A stretch of 64,000 nt of DNA, from NCBI GenBank assembly GCA_958437935.1, contig CAUBPS010000014.1, positions 1 to 64,000 of the forward strand, written 5' to 3'. A program made the translations under genes and the position numbers. Under the pieces are notes generated by a model that was not told the DNA's origin, did no database searches, and saw only the letters and a program-made list of their open reading frames with translations. This DNA comes from an uncultured Collinsella sp. (GTDB taxonomy: Bacteria; Actinomycetota; Coriobacteriia; Coriobacteriales; Coriobacteriaceae). Shown one piece after another: positions 1 through 7,904 of the stretch (positions are counted from its first letter, which is position 1; every line of letters starts with the position of its first letter).

Positions 1-1
1 C

Positions 2-220
2 GAGCAAATGGATGAAAAGCCGGAGGACTACTCACAAGAAGATGATGCAGGGCTTAATTTGATTGATTTCTATGTTCTTCCGCATTTTCTTACAGCACCA
101 TTTAAGAAAGTTACCGAGAAAATAATAACTGAGTTTTCGGATTTGAATCTATGCCCAATTAACAATCGTCAGGGAATTGTAATTGATGGTGAAGGTTCAA
201 AGGTTATTTGCAAAGAGTAA
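2..220 (+). CDS. C-terminal end of a peptidase S51-like protein (partial)
   Basis: This reading frame is open to the left edge, so only about the last 72 residues of a longer protein are visible. The segment GLNLIDFYVLPHF followed by a run ending IVIDGEGSKVI resembles the part of family S51 (dipeptidase E / cyanophycinase-like) proteins where a 'GLxLhDxxVxPH' strand precedes the C-terminal strands. The catalytic serine region would lie outside the window. Base composition is clearly AT-richer than the genes from 1 kb onward, so this is probably accessory DNA. The family call rests on a short motif and is moderate. Confidence 0.5.
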   Translation, partial: EQMDEKPEDYSQEDDAGLNLIDFYVLPHFLTAPFKKVTEKIITEFSDLNLCPINNRQGIVIDGEGSKVICKE

Positions 221-258
221 TTTAAAATTCCAGTATGCTGCACTCGTTCCTAGCAGGG

Positions 259-280
259 TTTGGGGCAGGCACGCCCCAAC
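259..280 (+). terminator. Hairpin after the S51-like gene
   Basis: TTGGGGC and GCCCCAA pair around a six-base loop some 40 bases after the stop codon at 220. No clear T-run follows, so termination is only a possibility. It could also belong to the end of the neighbouring insertion sequence remnant. Confidence 0.3.
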
Positions 281-334
281 AAGAAGCCGTCCCAAAGGGG
301 CAAGAATGGGGACTGCGGACGATTTCTTGGACCG

Positions 335-565
335 TTACGCGGCCCTTCCCAGCGCGGAGCGGAACTCGGCCGGGGTGCGGCCACCGAGCGCATCGCTGCG
401 CCTCTCCGTATTGTATCGGCCGATCCAGCCCCCGAGTTCCTCGATGAAGCGGGCGGGGGTCCAGTCCGACCAGTCCCTGCCGTGCCAGAACTCCTTCTTG
501 AGCAGGCCGAAGAAGCCCTCCATCGCCGCGTTGTCCGGGCTGCAGCCCTTGGCGGACTGGATTGG
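335..565 (-). pseudogene. IS3-family transposase (OrfB) C-terminal fragment
   Basis: The minus strand encodes KGCSPDNAAMEGFFGLLK, then EFWHGRDW, FIEELGGWIGRYN and a tail with GGRTPAEFR. This is the typical end of the IS3-family integrase (rve) domain, including the glutamate of the DDE triad in AAMEGFFGLLKKE. The frame runs into a stop codon at 566-568 and nothing upstream resembles the rest of the roughly 280-residue OrfB or an OrfA. Only about 75 residues remain, so the element is dead. It marks past insertion at the border between accessory DNA and the conserved genes. Confidence 0.75.
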
Positions 566-666
566 CTACGCTGATGTGGACAGTTCCGGGAGAGGCGCAA
601 GAGACGGGAAGGCCGTGTGCGCGTTCCTGCGCGAGGGTCGTGGGGAGGGGCTGCATGGGTACGGCG

Positions 667-790
667 CCTGTCAACTCGGTCTACGTCTTTGATGACCGGG
701 TCGTACTCAATATCAACTTCACGGATGATGCCAAAACGGTCACCCGTGAGGAAGTGTTGGGTTCGAGTGCTGTGGACAATGCTCCAGTAT
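667..790 (+). pseudogene. Serine recombinase C-terminal remnant
   Basis: In the plus frame, NSVYVFDDRVVLNINF followed by DDAKTVTREEVLGSS resembles the last 40 residues of large serine recombinases of conjugative elements, which commonly end with an 'I/V-x-VYVFDD-K-hxhxhNF' strand pair. No recombinase sequence precedes it; upstream is the IS3 fragment on the other strand. The similarity ends near 790, where the sequence becomes part of the 3' end of the DUF523 gene on the minus strand. Recognition is by pattern only. Confidence 0.45.
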
Positions 791-1231
791 GCTGGGATCG
801 AACTCGCTAGCCGGAATCACACGGTACCCGTGACGCAGCAGCAGATCGACAAAAACACCATTGCCCACAGTGAGCGTGCCGCTAAAGGTGCCATCGTAGA
901 CGCGACCCGCACCGCACGAGGGGCTACGGTCCTGTAAGACGCACGCAGCGATCTCGGACGGGCCGCCCGCCTGCTCGCACATATCGAGCGCGCGCTGAGC
1001 ACCCTGGCGAAACTCGCGATCGACCGAGATGCCCTCGCAGGTACAAACCTCGCCATTCACAATCTCGGACGGCTTGCGCGGTGTGGGCAAGCCGCCAAAA
1101 ACCTCGGGACACACCAACAGGACCTCGGTCCCTGTGCGTTCGCAGGCCTCGACCAACGCGCGATGGTAATTGTCGAGCCCGTTATATTTGCAGCTCTCTC
1201 CCATCAAGCAGGCACTCACCACGATCTTCAT
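740..1231 (-). CDS. DUF523 family protein, 3' end altered by mobile DNA
   Basis: The 163-residue product starts MKIVVSACLMGESCKYNG and carries the cysteines typical of DUF523 (SACLMG, CPEVFGGLPTPR, LQDRSPSCG). The ATG at 1231 is preferred over one 15 bases upstream because GGGAGG sits just before it. The function of the family is not established; the conserved cysteines suggest metal or Fe-S binding. The last 20 or so residues, after the conserved GYRVIP strand, appear to read through recombinase-remnant DNA, so the natural C-terminus was probably replaced. It precedes no gene closely; a strong terminator separates it from ftsH. Confidence 0.85.
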   Translation of the reverse strand: MKIVVSACLMGESCKYNGLDNYHRALVEACERTGTEVLLVCPEVFGGLPTPRKPSEIVNGEVCTCEGISVDREFRQGAQRALDMCEQAGGPSEIAACVLQDRSPSCGAGRVYDGTFSGTLTVGNGVFVDLLLRHGYRVIPASEFDPSILEHCPQHSNPTLPHG

Positions 1232-1250
1232 ACATATCCCTCCCAAACAA

Positions 1251-1287
1251 AACGCCCCATTTGAGATAGAAACTCAAATGGGGCGTT
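1251..1287 (-). terminator. Rho-independent terminator of ftsH
   Basis: A perfect 15-bp stem (1251-1265 with 1273-1287) with a 7-base loop, followed on the minus strand by a TTTTGTTT tract. It lies 20 bases after the ftsH stop codon and just upstream of the DUF523 start, so it isolates the two genes. Confidence 0.9.
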
Positions 1288-1306
1288 CGACGTTGTGCAA
1301 CCAGCC

Positions 1307-3214
1307 TTACTGCTGCTTTGGCATCAGCGGATTCTCGCGCGTGAGGAGATTCATGAACTCCTCGCCCGTGATCGTCTCCTTCTTGTACAGATAACGAGCC
1401 AGCTCATGGAGCTTAAACTTGTTTTCCTTCAGGATCTGCAGGGCGCGGTCATGTGCGTCCTCGATCAGCTTGGCGACGATCGCGTCGACGCGCTCGGCCG
1501 TACCGGGGGCACAGGTGAGCGACGTGTCCTGGTTGAGGTAGGCATTCTGAACGGTACCGAGCGCCATCATGCCAAACTCTTCCGACATACCAAAGCGCGT
1601 CACCATGTTGCGGGCGAGCTTGGTGGCCTGCTCGATATCATTGGCCGCGCCAGTCGTCATCTCACCAAAGATGAGCTCCTCGGCAGCACGTCCGCCGCAG
1701 TAGACAGCGAGCTTGTCGAGCACCTCCTGGCGCGTGGTCAAGAAGCGCTCGTCCTCCTCGACCTGCATGGTGTAGCCCAGAGCACCGCTCGTACGCGGCA
1801 CGATGGTGATCTTCGTAACCGGCGCAGAACCCTTCTGGCGGGCGGCAACGATGGCATGGCCGATCTCGTGATAGGACACGACCTGTTTCTCGTGATCGGA
1901 CAGCACCGTGGACTTACGCTGCTGGCCGGCGATGACGACCTCCACCGACTCCTCGAAGTCGTCCTGGGTTGCACGCTTGCGACCCTCGCGAACGGCGCGC
2001 AGGGCGCCCTCGTTGATGATATTGGCCAGGTCGGCGCCCGAGGCTCCGGGCGTGGCGCGGGCAATCGCGGTCAGATCGATCGGCGGCTCGGTCTTCACAC
2101 TCTTGGCGTGAAGCTCGAGGATGTTCTTGCGGCCGGTCAGGTCGGGCAGCTCAACGGGGATGCGGCGGTCAAAACGACCGGGGCGCAGCAGAGCGGGATC
2201 GAGGCTGTCAGGACGGTTGGTGGCAGCGAGGACGACGATACCCTTGTGGTTGTCGAAGCCATCCATCTCGGTCAGCAGCTGGTTGAGCGTTTGCTCACGC
2301 TCGTCGTTGCCGCTAAAGCCGCCACCGTCACGCTTTTTGCCGATGGTATCAATCTCATCGATAAATACGATACAGGGGGCCTTTTCCTTAGCCTGCTTAA
2401 ACAGGTCGCGCACCTTGGCGGCGCCACGGCCGACGAACATCTCGACGAACTCAGAGCCCGAAATGCTAAAGAACGGTACGCCCGCCTCGCCGGCAACAGC
2501 CTTGGCAAGCAGGGTCTTACCAGTGCCAGGAGGGCCCACGAGAAGAGCACCGCGCGGCAGCTTGGCGCCGATTTCCTCATAGCGCTGCGGCTTCTCCAGA
2601 AAGTCGACGACCTCCTTCAGGGATTCCTTGGCCTCTTCCTGACCAGCAACATCCTTAAAGGTCACGCCAACATCCTTGGAGGCGATAACGCGCGCACCGG
2701 ACTTACCCAGACCGCCGCCGCCAAAGCCGCCGCCACCAAAATTCATGGACGGGCCGTCATCGCCCATGGCCTTCTTCATACGGCGGTTGAGCCACCAGCC
2801 GATGAGGAAGAAAATCGCCATGGGAAGGACGAGCGTGAGCAAGTAGTAAGTCATCAGGCCCGAGTTCTTATCGGGAACCACCGACTCCAGCGAGGCGCCG
2901 GCCTCGAGCACGCGATCGGTAAAGCCCGCGTCATTCGGCACGCCGGTCGTCTTGTAGGCGATGTTCTCGTCCTCGCCCTTCTTGGTGTAATAAATCGTGT
3001 AATCGTCCGTGTTGTACTCGACCTTGTCGACGCTCTTCTTATCGAGCGCTTTGACAAACGTCGAATAATCGGTCTTCGTAATCTGCTGCGTGTGACCGAT
3101 GTTGGGGAACAGAACGGTCGAGAGCACGAGGTAGACGACGAAGGCGATGAGCACGTAGAGGATCATATTCCGTCTACGTTTGTTGTCATCCATCTCCATC
3201 TGGTTGAACTCCAT
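1307..3214 (-). CDS. ftsH: ATP-dependent zinc metalloprotease FtsH
   Basis: FtsH is a membrane-anchored AAA+ protease that degrades membrane and some soluble proteins. In this 635-residue product, transmembrane helices lie near residues 17-37 and 120-142 with an extracytoplasmic domain between them. A glycine-rich linker is followed by Walker A GPPGTGKT (227-234), Walker B FIDEID (284-289), the second region of homology, and the zinc site HEIGH near 449. Three in-frame ATGs lie close together at the start (3214, 3199, 3193); the second has GGAG at good distance, so the real start may be 15-21 bases downstream. It is transcribed alone, away from the divergent adenosyltransferase gene. Confidence 0.97.
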   Translation of the reverse strand: MEFNQMEMDDNKRRRNMILYVLIAFVVYLVLSTVLFPNIGHTQQITKTDYSTFVKALDKKSVDKVEYNTDDYTIYYTKKGEDENIAYKTTGVPNDAGFTDRVLEAGASLESVVPDKNSGLMTYYLLTLVLPMAIFFLIGWWLNRRMKKAMGDDGPSMNFGGGGFGGGGLGKSGARVIASKDVGVTFKDVAGQEEAKESLKEVVDFLEKPQRYEEIGAKLPRGALLVGPPGTGKTLLAKAVAGEAGVPFFSISGSEFVEMFVGRGAAKVRDLFKQAKEKAPCIVFIDEIDTIGKKRDGGGFSGNDEREQTLNQLLTEMDGFDNHKGIVVLAATNRPDSLDPALLRPGRFDRRIPVELPDLTGRKNILELHAKSVKTEPPIDLTAIARATPGASGADLANIINEGALRAVREGRKRATQDDFEESVEVVIAGQQRKSTVLSDHEKQVVSYHEIGHAIVAARQKGSAPVTKITIVPRTSGALGYTMQVEEDERFLTTRQEVLDKLAVYCGGRAAEELIFGEMTTGAANDIEQATKLARNMVTRFGMSEEFGMMALGTVQNAYLNQDTSLTCAPGTAERVDAIVAKLIEDAHDRALQILKENKFKLHELARYLYKKETITGEEFMNLLTRENPLMPKQQ

Positions 3215-3291
3215 CTACTGGGGTTGATAATGTTTTCTAGAATACCCAACCCGGACGGCGATAAACCGACGCCGAGCACGAAAGGACAGAG

Positions 3292-3777
3292 ATGGCATCA
3301 CTGGAAATCGGCAAGGTTCAGATCTACACGGGCGATGGCAAGGGCAAGACGACGGCTGCGCTGGGGCTTGCACTGCGCGCCACGGGCTATGGACTTAACG
3401 TGCTTATGCTGCAGTTTGCCAAGAAGCTGCACTGCGCCGAGCATGATGCGGCGCCCCGTTTAGGTCTGCGCATCGTACAAGCCGACCGCGACACGCCCGA
3501 AGCCTGTGCCGCACAGATCCTGGAGCTGGCGCGCGAGCAGATTAGCCAGGTCGACGTGCTGATCTTGGATGAGCTGGGAGAAGCCATGCGCCGAGGCTTT
3601 GTGACGCGCGAAGATGTCGAAGCGTTGATCGCAATGAAACCGACCACCACAGAGCTCGTGCTCACCGGCCGCGGCTTGCTGCCACTGGCCGATCTCGCGG
3701 ACCTAGTAACCGAAATGCGCCCCGTCAAACACTACTTCGACGAAGGCCTCCTAGCCCGCCAAGGCATCGAATACTAA
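3292..3777 (+). CDS. cobO: Corrinoid adenosyltransferase, CobO/BtuR-like
   Basis: The protein begins with the P-loop YTGDGKGKTTAALGLALR characteristic of CobO/CobA/BtuR, which transfers the adenosyl group of ATP to cob(I)alamin or cobyrinic acid diamide. LDELGEAMRRGFV matches the family's conserved aspartate region. At 161 residues it is slightly shorter than most CobO proteins (about 175-200) and lacks the N-terminal extension. An AAGGACAG ribosome site precedes the ATG. No other cobalamin gene is nearby, so it may serve salvage of corrinoids. It is divergent from ftsH and convergent with the MATE gene. Confidence 0.88.
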   Translation: MASLEIGKVQIYTGDGKGKTTAALGLALRATGYGLNVLMLQFAKKLHCAEHDAAPRLGLRIVQADRDTPEACAAQILELAREQISQVDVLILDELGEAMRRGFVTREDVEALIAMKPTTTELVLTGRGLLPLADLADLVTEMRPVKHYFDEGLLARQGIEY

Positions 3778-3864
3778 ATGATCCGAAGGGGACGGAGGAA
3801 AACGGATCATTTTGCCTTATCGCCAGGTCAATGATCCGTTTTCCTCCGTCCCCTACGGATCATT
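3777..3864. repeat. Nested palindromic repeat / bidirectional terminator
   Basis: Two 35-base arms (3777-3811 and 3830-3864) are reverse complements with one mismatch, around an 18-base loop. Each arm is itself bounded by AATGATCCG and CGGATCATT, so the element is a palindrome within a palindrome. It fills the whole space between two convergent stop codons (ends 3777 and 3863). It can act as a terminator for both genes, but its nested design is more like a REP-type dispersed repeat. Confidence 0.85.
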
Positions 3865-5212
3865 AGGCGGTGGCGCGGCCGAGCCAGTTGCCGCTGTGGT
3901 GGTAGATGGTAAACATCGTGGCCGTGATGAGCCAGGTTACGGGGTAAACCAGCAGCAGGTGCTCAAGCGACGGATCGAACGGCATAATCGCAAACACCCA
4001 GATCACCCTGAGCACGACGGTGCCAAAAATCGTGAGCATCATAGGCTGGAAGCTCACGCCAGCGCCGCGGATGGAGCCGGACGCGTTTTCGATAATCGAG
4101 AAGATCGCGTAGAACGGCGCGATGAAATGAAGAATCGTCGTGGTGTAGGCCGAAATCGAAGCATCGTCGACAAACAGACGCGACAACGGACCCGAGAACA
4201 CCAGTAGCACGGCAGACAGGCCACCAATGAGCATAAACGACAGCACAAGCGACGTATGGTAGCCCTTGCGCATGCGCTCGTAGTTGCGCGCGCCAAAGTT
4301 CTGTGCCGAGAACGTGGTGATCGAAACGCCAAGCGCCTCGGTAACCATCCAGACAATGCCATCCAAACGGCCCGAAAGACCCCACGCCGTGGTGACATCG
4401 GCACCAAACGAGTTGACCGACACCTGAATCAAAACGTTGGAAATCGAATACGCAGCAGACTGAAAGCCAAGCGGCAGACCACACGAGATCATGCTCTTAC
4501 AAATGCCAGGATCAATGCCGAGTTTGGACAGTGAAAGCCGCCACGCGCCCGGTGCGTGCATCATACGAATCACGATCATCGTGGCGTTGGAGCAAATGGT
4601 CAGCGCCACCGCGATGCCACAGCCCAGAGCCTCCATATGCAACACAGCGACAAAGATGATATCCAGCACCACGTTCACAAGGCAGCCAGAGGCAATGATC
4701 ACGGCGGGGCCGCGCGTGTCGCCCACGGCGCGCAGCAATGCCGTTCCCATATTGAGCAGCAGCGCCGCTACCATGGCGGCAAAATAGCAACGAGCATAGG
4801 CCACGCCCTCGGCCAATAGTTCATGCGGCGTGTTCATAAGCACCAGCATGGGTTCAACGAACACTATGCCAAGGATCGAGAAAACGATACCGCCCACCAG
4901 CGCGAGCGTCATGGCAGTATGGACCGATCGGCTCAGGCGCTCATCATCGTGCTGACCAAAATACTGACCGGTAATAACGGCACATCCAGCACCCACGCCG
5001 ACGCAAAAACCAATGCAGAGCTCTGTAAGAACCATCGTGGCCTGGATGCCGCCCAGCGCGAGCTTACCGCCAAACTGACCGACGATATAGGTACCGATAA
5101 GCGTGTATGCCTGCTGAAAAAACGAGCTAAAGAAGATGGGAACGCACAGCGAAAGCAGCTGCTGCCAAATGACACCCTGCGTTACATCAATAGCCGTAGA
5201 TTTCTTAGCCAC
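3863..5212 (-). CDS. MATE family efflux transporter
   Basis: The 449-residue protein has about twelve hydrophobic helices in two similar halves, the hallmark of MATE cation/drug antiporters. The start IWQQLLSLCVPIFFSSFFQQAYTL and motifs such as LLRAVGDTRGP and GSIRGAGVSFQPM match the DinF/NorM-like branch common in gut actinobacteria and Firmicutes. The substrate cannot be told from sequence. Its stop codon lies inside the long palindrome shared with the adenosyltransferase gene. The start at 5212 (MAKKSTAIDVTQG) follows a GGGAGGGCGTGT-type ribosome site. It is probably a single-gene unit. Confidence 0.92.
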   Translation of the reverse strand: MAKKSTAIDVTQGVIWQQLLSLCVPIFFSSFFQQAYTLIGTYIVGQFGGKLALGGIQATMVLTELCIGFCVGVGAGCAVITGQYFGQHDDERLSRSVHTAMTLALVGGIVFSILGIVFVEPMLVLMNTPHELLAEGVAYARCYFAAMVAALLLNMGTALLRAVGDTRGPAVIIASGCLVNVVLDIIFVAVLHMEALGCGIAVALTICSNATMIVIRMMHAPGAWRLSLSKLGIDPGICKSMISCGLPLGFQSAAYSISNVLIQVSVNSFGADVTTAWGLSGRLDGIVWMVTEALGVSITTFSAQNFGARNYERMRKGYHTSLVLSFMLIGGLSAVLLVFSGPLSRLFVDDASISAYTTTILHFIAPFYAIFSIIENASGSIRGAGVSFQPMMLTIFGTVVLRVIWVFAIMPFDPSLEHLLLVYPVTWLITATMFTIYHHSGNWLGRATA

Positions 5213-5337
5213 ACGCCCTCCCCATCAGCGTACGTCAAACAATAAAACGGCAATTTACGACCAAAGCCAATACCAGCTTAGCACCGACCGGGATCGGCCG
5301 ATACACCCCGAATCAGAGCCCGGTGCGAAATATCTGC

Positions 5338-6252
5338 CTAGTGATACAAACCCGGCTGGTAGTGGTACTCGTTGCTCACATGCGGGCACAGCTGCCAAAA
5401 GGCGACGGCACTCGCAGCGGCAACGTTGAGTGAATCGACCCCGTGCGCCATCGGAATACGCACGGCGCGGTCGCAGCCTGCAATGGTCTTGGCACCCAGA
5501 CCGGCACCCTCGGTGCCCATAAAGATTGCCAGGCGGTCAATCTCCTGCAGCACAGGATCGTCCAGCGAAACGGAGTCATCCGTCAACGCCATGGCGGCAC
5601 ACGAAAAGCCGGCATCGTGCAGCGCCGCCAGCCCATCATGTGGCCACACGCGAGCCTCACTGCCAATACGCGTCCACGGCACTTGAAACACGGTGCCCAT
5701 GCTCACACGAGCCGAGCGACGATACAGCGGATCGCAGCACGTAGGGCTCACCAAAATGCCGTCGACGTTGAGCGCGGCGGCCGAGCGGAAAATCGCGCCC
5801 ACGTTTGTGTGGTCGACAATACCCTCGAGCACGCATACGCGCACCGGGCGCTCCCCCGCCGCCTCGACGACGCCGCCCAGGAACTCATCAACAGGAATCT
5901 GACGCGGGCGACGGAACGCCGCGAGCGCACCGCGCGTCACGTTAAAGCCCGTCAACTGCTCCATGAGCTCCATGGAGGCCACGAACACAGGAACCGGATC
6001 CGCGCCCTCGCGCACAACCAGGCGCTCAAACAGCGGCATCATCTGATCGAGCCAGCGCTCACCCAACAGAAAGCTCACCGGCTCGTATCCAGCGCGCACC
6101 GCACGCTCTATGACCTTGGCACTCTCGGCGATAAAGATGCCCTTTTGCGGCTCCAGCACGCAGCGCAGCTCACGCTCGGTCAGTCGCACGTAGGCATCGA
6201 GCCGCTCGTCCTCGAGCGAATCAATTCGCAGAACCTCAACGGCATCAGTCAT
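5338..6252 (-). CDS. SpoU/TrmH-family RNA 2'-O-methyltransferase
   Basis: The C-terminal half shows the trefoil-knot SPOUT motifs of SpoU: GIVDHTNVGAIFRSAAAL, FMGTEGAGL and SLNVAAASAVAFWQL, which bind S-adenosylmethionine. The N-terminal part (about 130 residues) resembles the RNA-binding domain of TrmH/RlmB-type enzymes. The target is probably rRNA or tRNA ribose, but which site is unknown. The ATG at 6252 (MTDAVEVLRIDS) is preferred over one at 6285 because a TGG-TATAGA extended -10 box lies exactly at the upstream ATG and would leave it at or before the transcript start. That choice is an inference. Confidence 0.9.
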   Translation of the reverse strand: MTDAVEVLRIDSLEDERLDAYVRLTERELRCVLEPQKGIFIAESAKVIERAVRAGYEPVSFLLGERWLDQMMPLFERLVVREGADPVPVFVASMELMEQLTGFNVTRGALAAFRRPRQIPVDEFLGGVVEAAGERPVRVCVLEGIVDHTNVGAIFRSAAALNVDGILVSPTCCDPLYRRSARVSMGTVFQVPWTRIGSEARVWPHDGLAALHDAGFSCAAMALTDDSVSLDDPVLQEIDRLAIFMGTEGAGLGAKTIAGCDRAVRIPMAHGVDSLNVAAASAVAFWQLCPHVSNEYHYQPGLYH

Positions 6253-6285
6253 AGCAGCCAGCCCGCACCCTTCTTTACAGCACAT

Positions 6286-6294
6286 CTATACCAA
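6286..6294 (-). promoter_or_regulatory. Candidate extended -10 promoter of the methyltransferase gene
   Basis: On the minus strand TTTGGTATAGATG fits an extended -10 element (TGG before TATAGA) about 35 bases before the preferred start codon at 6252. No good -35 box is visible. The match is short and unproven. Confidence 0.35.
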
Positions 6295-6361
6295 ACGAGG
6301 CGACGCTAAGCGCCGCCCCATACAATCAATCAACCCGATGATACCGTTCGTGCCAGACGAT

Positions 6362-6889
6362 TTACACCTCAACGCGACGATACGTCACGAACTCATAATC
6401 GAGGCCTTCGTCACCCTCGCCCGCGGCAATCGTGGCAACCCCTTCGCGCCGCGCAACTTCCCACGCGGGATCGGCGTCCAAGTCGGGAAAGTACGTGTCC
6501 ACGGGATGGACGCAGTGGTCATGCGTGACCTCGGCCTCCACGCAGTACGGCAAAAACTGCCGATAGACATCGCCGCCGCCGATCACCCAGGCAACGGGCT
6601 CATCGGCAACCGCGGCGAGCGCCTCGCCGATACTATGCACCACGTCGACTCCCTCGGGCGTAAAATCCTCGTCGCGCGTGAGCACGATATTGCGACGATT
6701 CTTGAGCGGACGTCCACCGGGAAAACTCAGCAGCGTCTTGCGTCCCATGATGACCGGACAGCCCTTGGTACACGCCACAAAATGGCGCATGTCGGCGCGA
6801 TTGGACACGACCATATCGCCCTCGCAGCCAATGCCCCAGTCGTCACACACGGCGACGATGGCAGAAAGCTTACACGTCATACCTGCCAC
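6362..6889 (-). CDS. folA: Dihydrofolate reductase
   Basis: The enzyme reduces dihydrofolate with NADPH and regenerates the folate used up by the thymidylate synthase encoded immediately upstream. Conserved segments include IVAVCDDWGIG at the N-terminus, PVIMGRKTLLSFPGG (NADPH site) and WVIGGGDVYRQFLP. Length (175 residues from the GTG at 6889, 172 from the ATG at 6880) fits bacterial FolA. The start is only a base or two after the thyA stop codon, so the pair is cotranscribed and probably translationally coupled. Confidence 0.95.
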   Translation of the reverse strand: MAGMTCKLSAIVAVCDDWGIGCEGDMVVSNRADMRHFVACTKGCPVIMGRKTLLSFPGGRPLKNRRNIVLTRDEDFTPEGVDVVHSIGEALAAVADEPVAWVIGGGDVYRQFLPYCVEAEVTHDHCVHPVDTYFPDLDADPAWEVARREGVATIAAGEGDEGLDYEFVTYRRVEV

Positions 6890-7738
6890 CTATACCGCAA
6901 TGGGGATGCTCTTGACCTGCGGGCCGTGCTCGTAGCCCTCGACGATCAGGTCGTCGGTCGTAAACGCGTAGAAATCGTGCACATCAGGGTTAAGCGTTAC
7001 CTTGGGCGCCGCAAACTGCGGACGCTCGATAAGTTCGCGGACGATGTCGACATGGCGGTCGTAAATGTGGGCATCGGCAATCACATGCAGCAGCTCGCCG
7101 GGAATCATATCGACCGACTGCGCGACCATCATCAGCAAGATGGCGTACTGGCACACGTTCCAGTTATTCGCGGCCAAAATGTCCTGGCTGCGCTGGTTGA
7201 GAATCATGTTGAGCGTCGGTTTGTCATCCTGCGGTCGCTGTGTCACGTTATACGTCACGCTGTAGGCGCACGGATACAAGTGCATCTCGGAAAGGTCGCT
7301 AAACACGTACGTGTTGGTCATGATGCGGCGACTGTACGGCGTATGCTCAAGGTCGTACAACACACGGTCCATCTGGTCAAAGTCGCCCTCGGTATAATGG
7401 CTCTTCTGGCCAATCTGATACCCGTAGGCCTTGCCGATGGAGCCGGTCTCGTCGGCCCACTCGTCCCAAATATGGCTGTTGAGGTCATGCACGTTATTGG
7501 ACTTCTTTTGATAGATCCATAGGATCTCATCCATGGCAGATTTGAGGGCCGTACGACGCAAGGTAAGCGCGGGAAACTCCTCGCGTAGGTCGTAGCGCGC
7601 CGTAACGCCAAAGTTTTTAATGGTATAGGCAGGGGTGCCATCCTCCCACACCGGACGGACCTTTTGGCCCTCGGTGGTGGTGCCATGGTCCAGAATATCG
7701 CGGCACATGGTTACAAACTGTTGATCAGCCTTGCTCAT
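6890..7738 (-). CDS. thyA: Thymidylate synthase
   Basis: ThyA makes dTMP from dUMP using methylene-tetrahydrofolate. The 282-residue product contains HLYPCAYSVTYNVT with the catalytic cysteine, YSRRIMTNTYVF (phosphate-binding arginines), NQRSQDILAANNWNVCQY and HIYDRHVDIV. In E. coli the catalytic cysteine is followed by histidine; here it is alanine, as in a divergent branch of the family. The ATG at 7738 has an AGGAGGG ribosome site eight bases upstream; the frame stays open further upstream but those starts lack one. It forms an operon with folA. Confidence 0.95.
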   Translation of the reverse strand: MSKADQQFVTMCRDILDHGTTTEGQKVRPVWEDGTPAYTIKNFGVTARYDLREEFPALTLRRTALKSAMDEILWIYQKKSNNVHDLNSHIWDEWADETGSIGKAYGYQIGQKSHYTEGDFDQMDRVLYDLEHTPYSRRIMTNTYVFSDLSEMHLYPCAYSVTYNVTQRPQDDKPTLNMILNQRSQDILAANNWNVCQYAILLMMVAQSVDMIPGELLHVIADAHIYDRHVDIVRELIERPQFAAPKVTLNPDVHDFYAFTTDDLIVEGYEHGPQVKSIPIAV

Positions 7739-7823
7739 TGACCCTCCTGTCAGTCGCCTATAAGCAATTTTTATTGTAGCCCAGGCGCACGCGGCCCCAC
7801 AGCCCAAACATAAGCCCTCATTT

Positions 7824-7890
7824 TCTGACATATGCCAGAAATTCCTTGCACAAATCCGCACGTTCGCTATTCTATTGTTGACATATGTCA
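7824..7890 (+). promoter_or_regulatory. Promoter with two flanking palindromic operators upstream of the DUF134 gene
   Basis: A promoter with TTGCAC (7846-7851), 16 bases and TATTCT (7868-7873) points to the DUF134 gene. It is bracketed by TCTGACATATGCCAGA (7824-7839) and the perfect palindrome TGACATATGTCA (7879-7890), two versions of one TGACATATGYCA operator. The neighbouring regulator gene makes autoregulation plausible. The left site lies 86 bases upstream of thyA and could also affect it. Confidence 0.65.
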
Positions 7891-7904
7891 GATTTGGAGC
7901 ACGT

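Noticed and set aside
222..674. 150-codon minus-strand frame over the IS3 remnant
   Set aside because: The transposase motifs are in a different frame; this one is out of phase and has no recognisable similarity.
3777..3864. CRISPR-like repeat
   Set aside because: Only two inverted arms, no series of direct repeats with spacers. No CRISPR array or cas gene was seen in the window.
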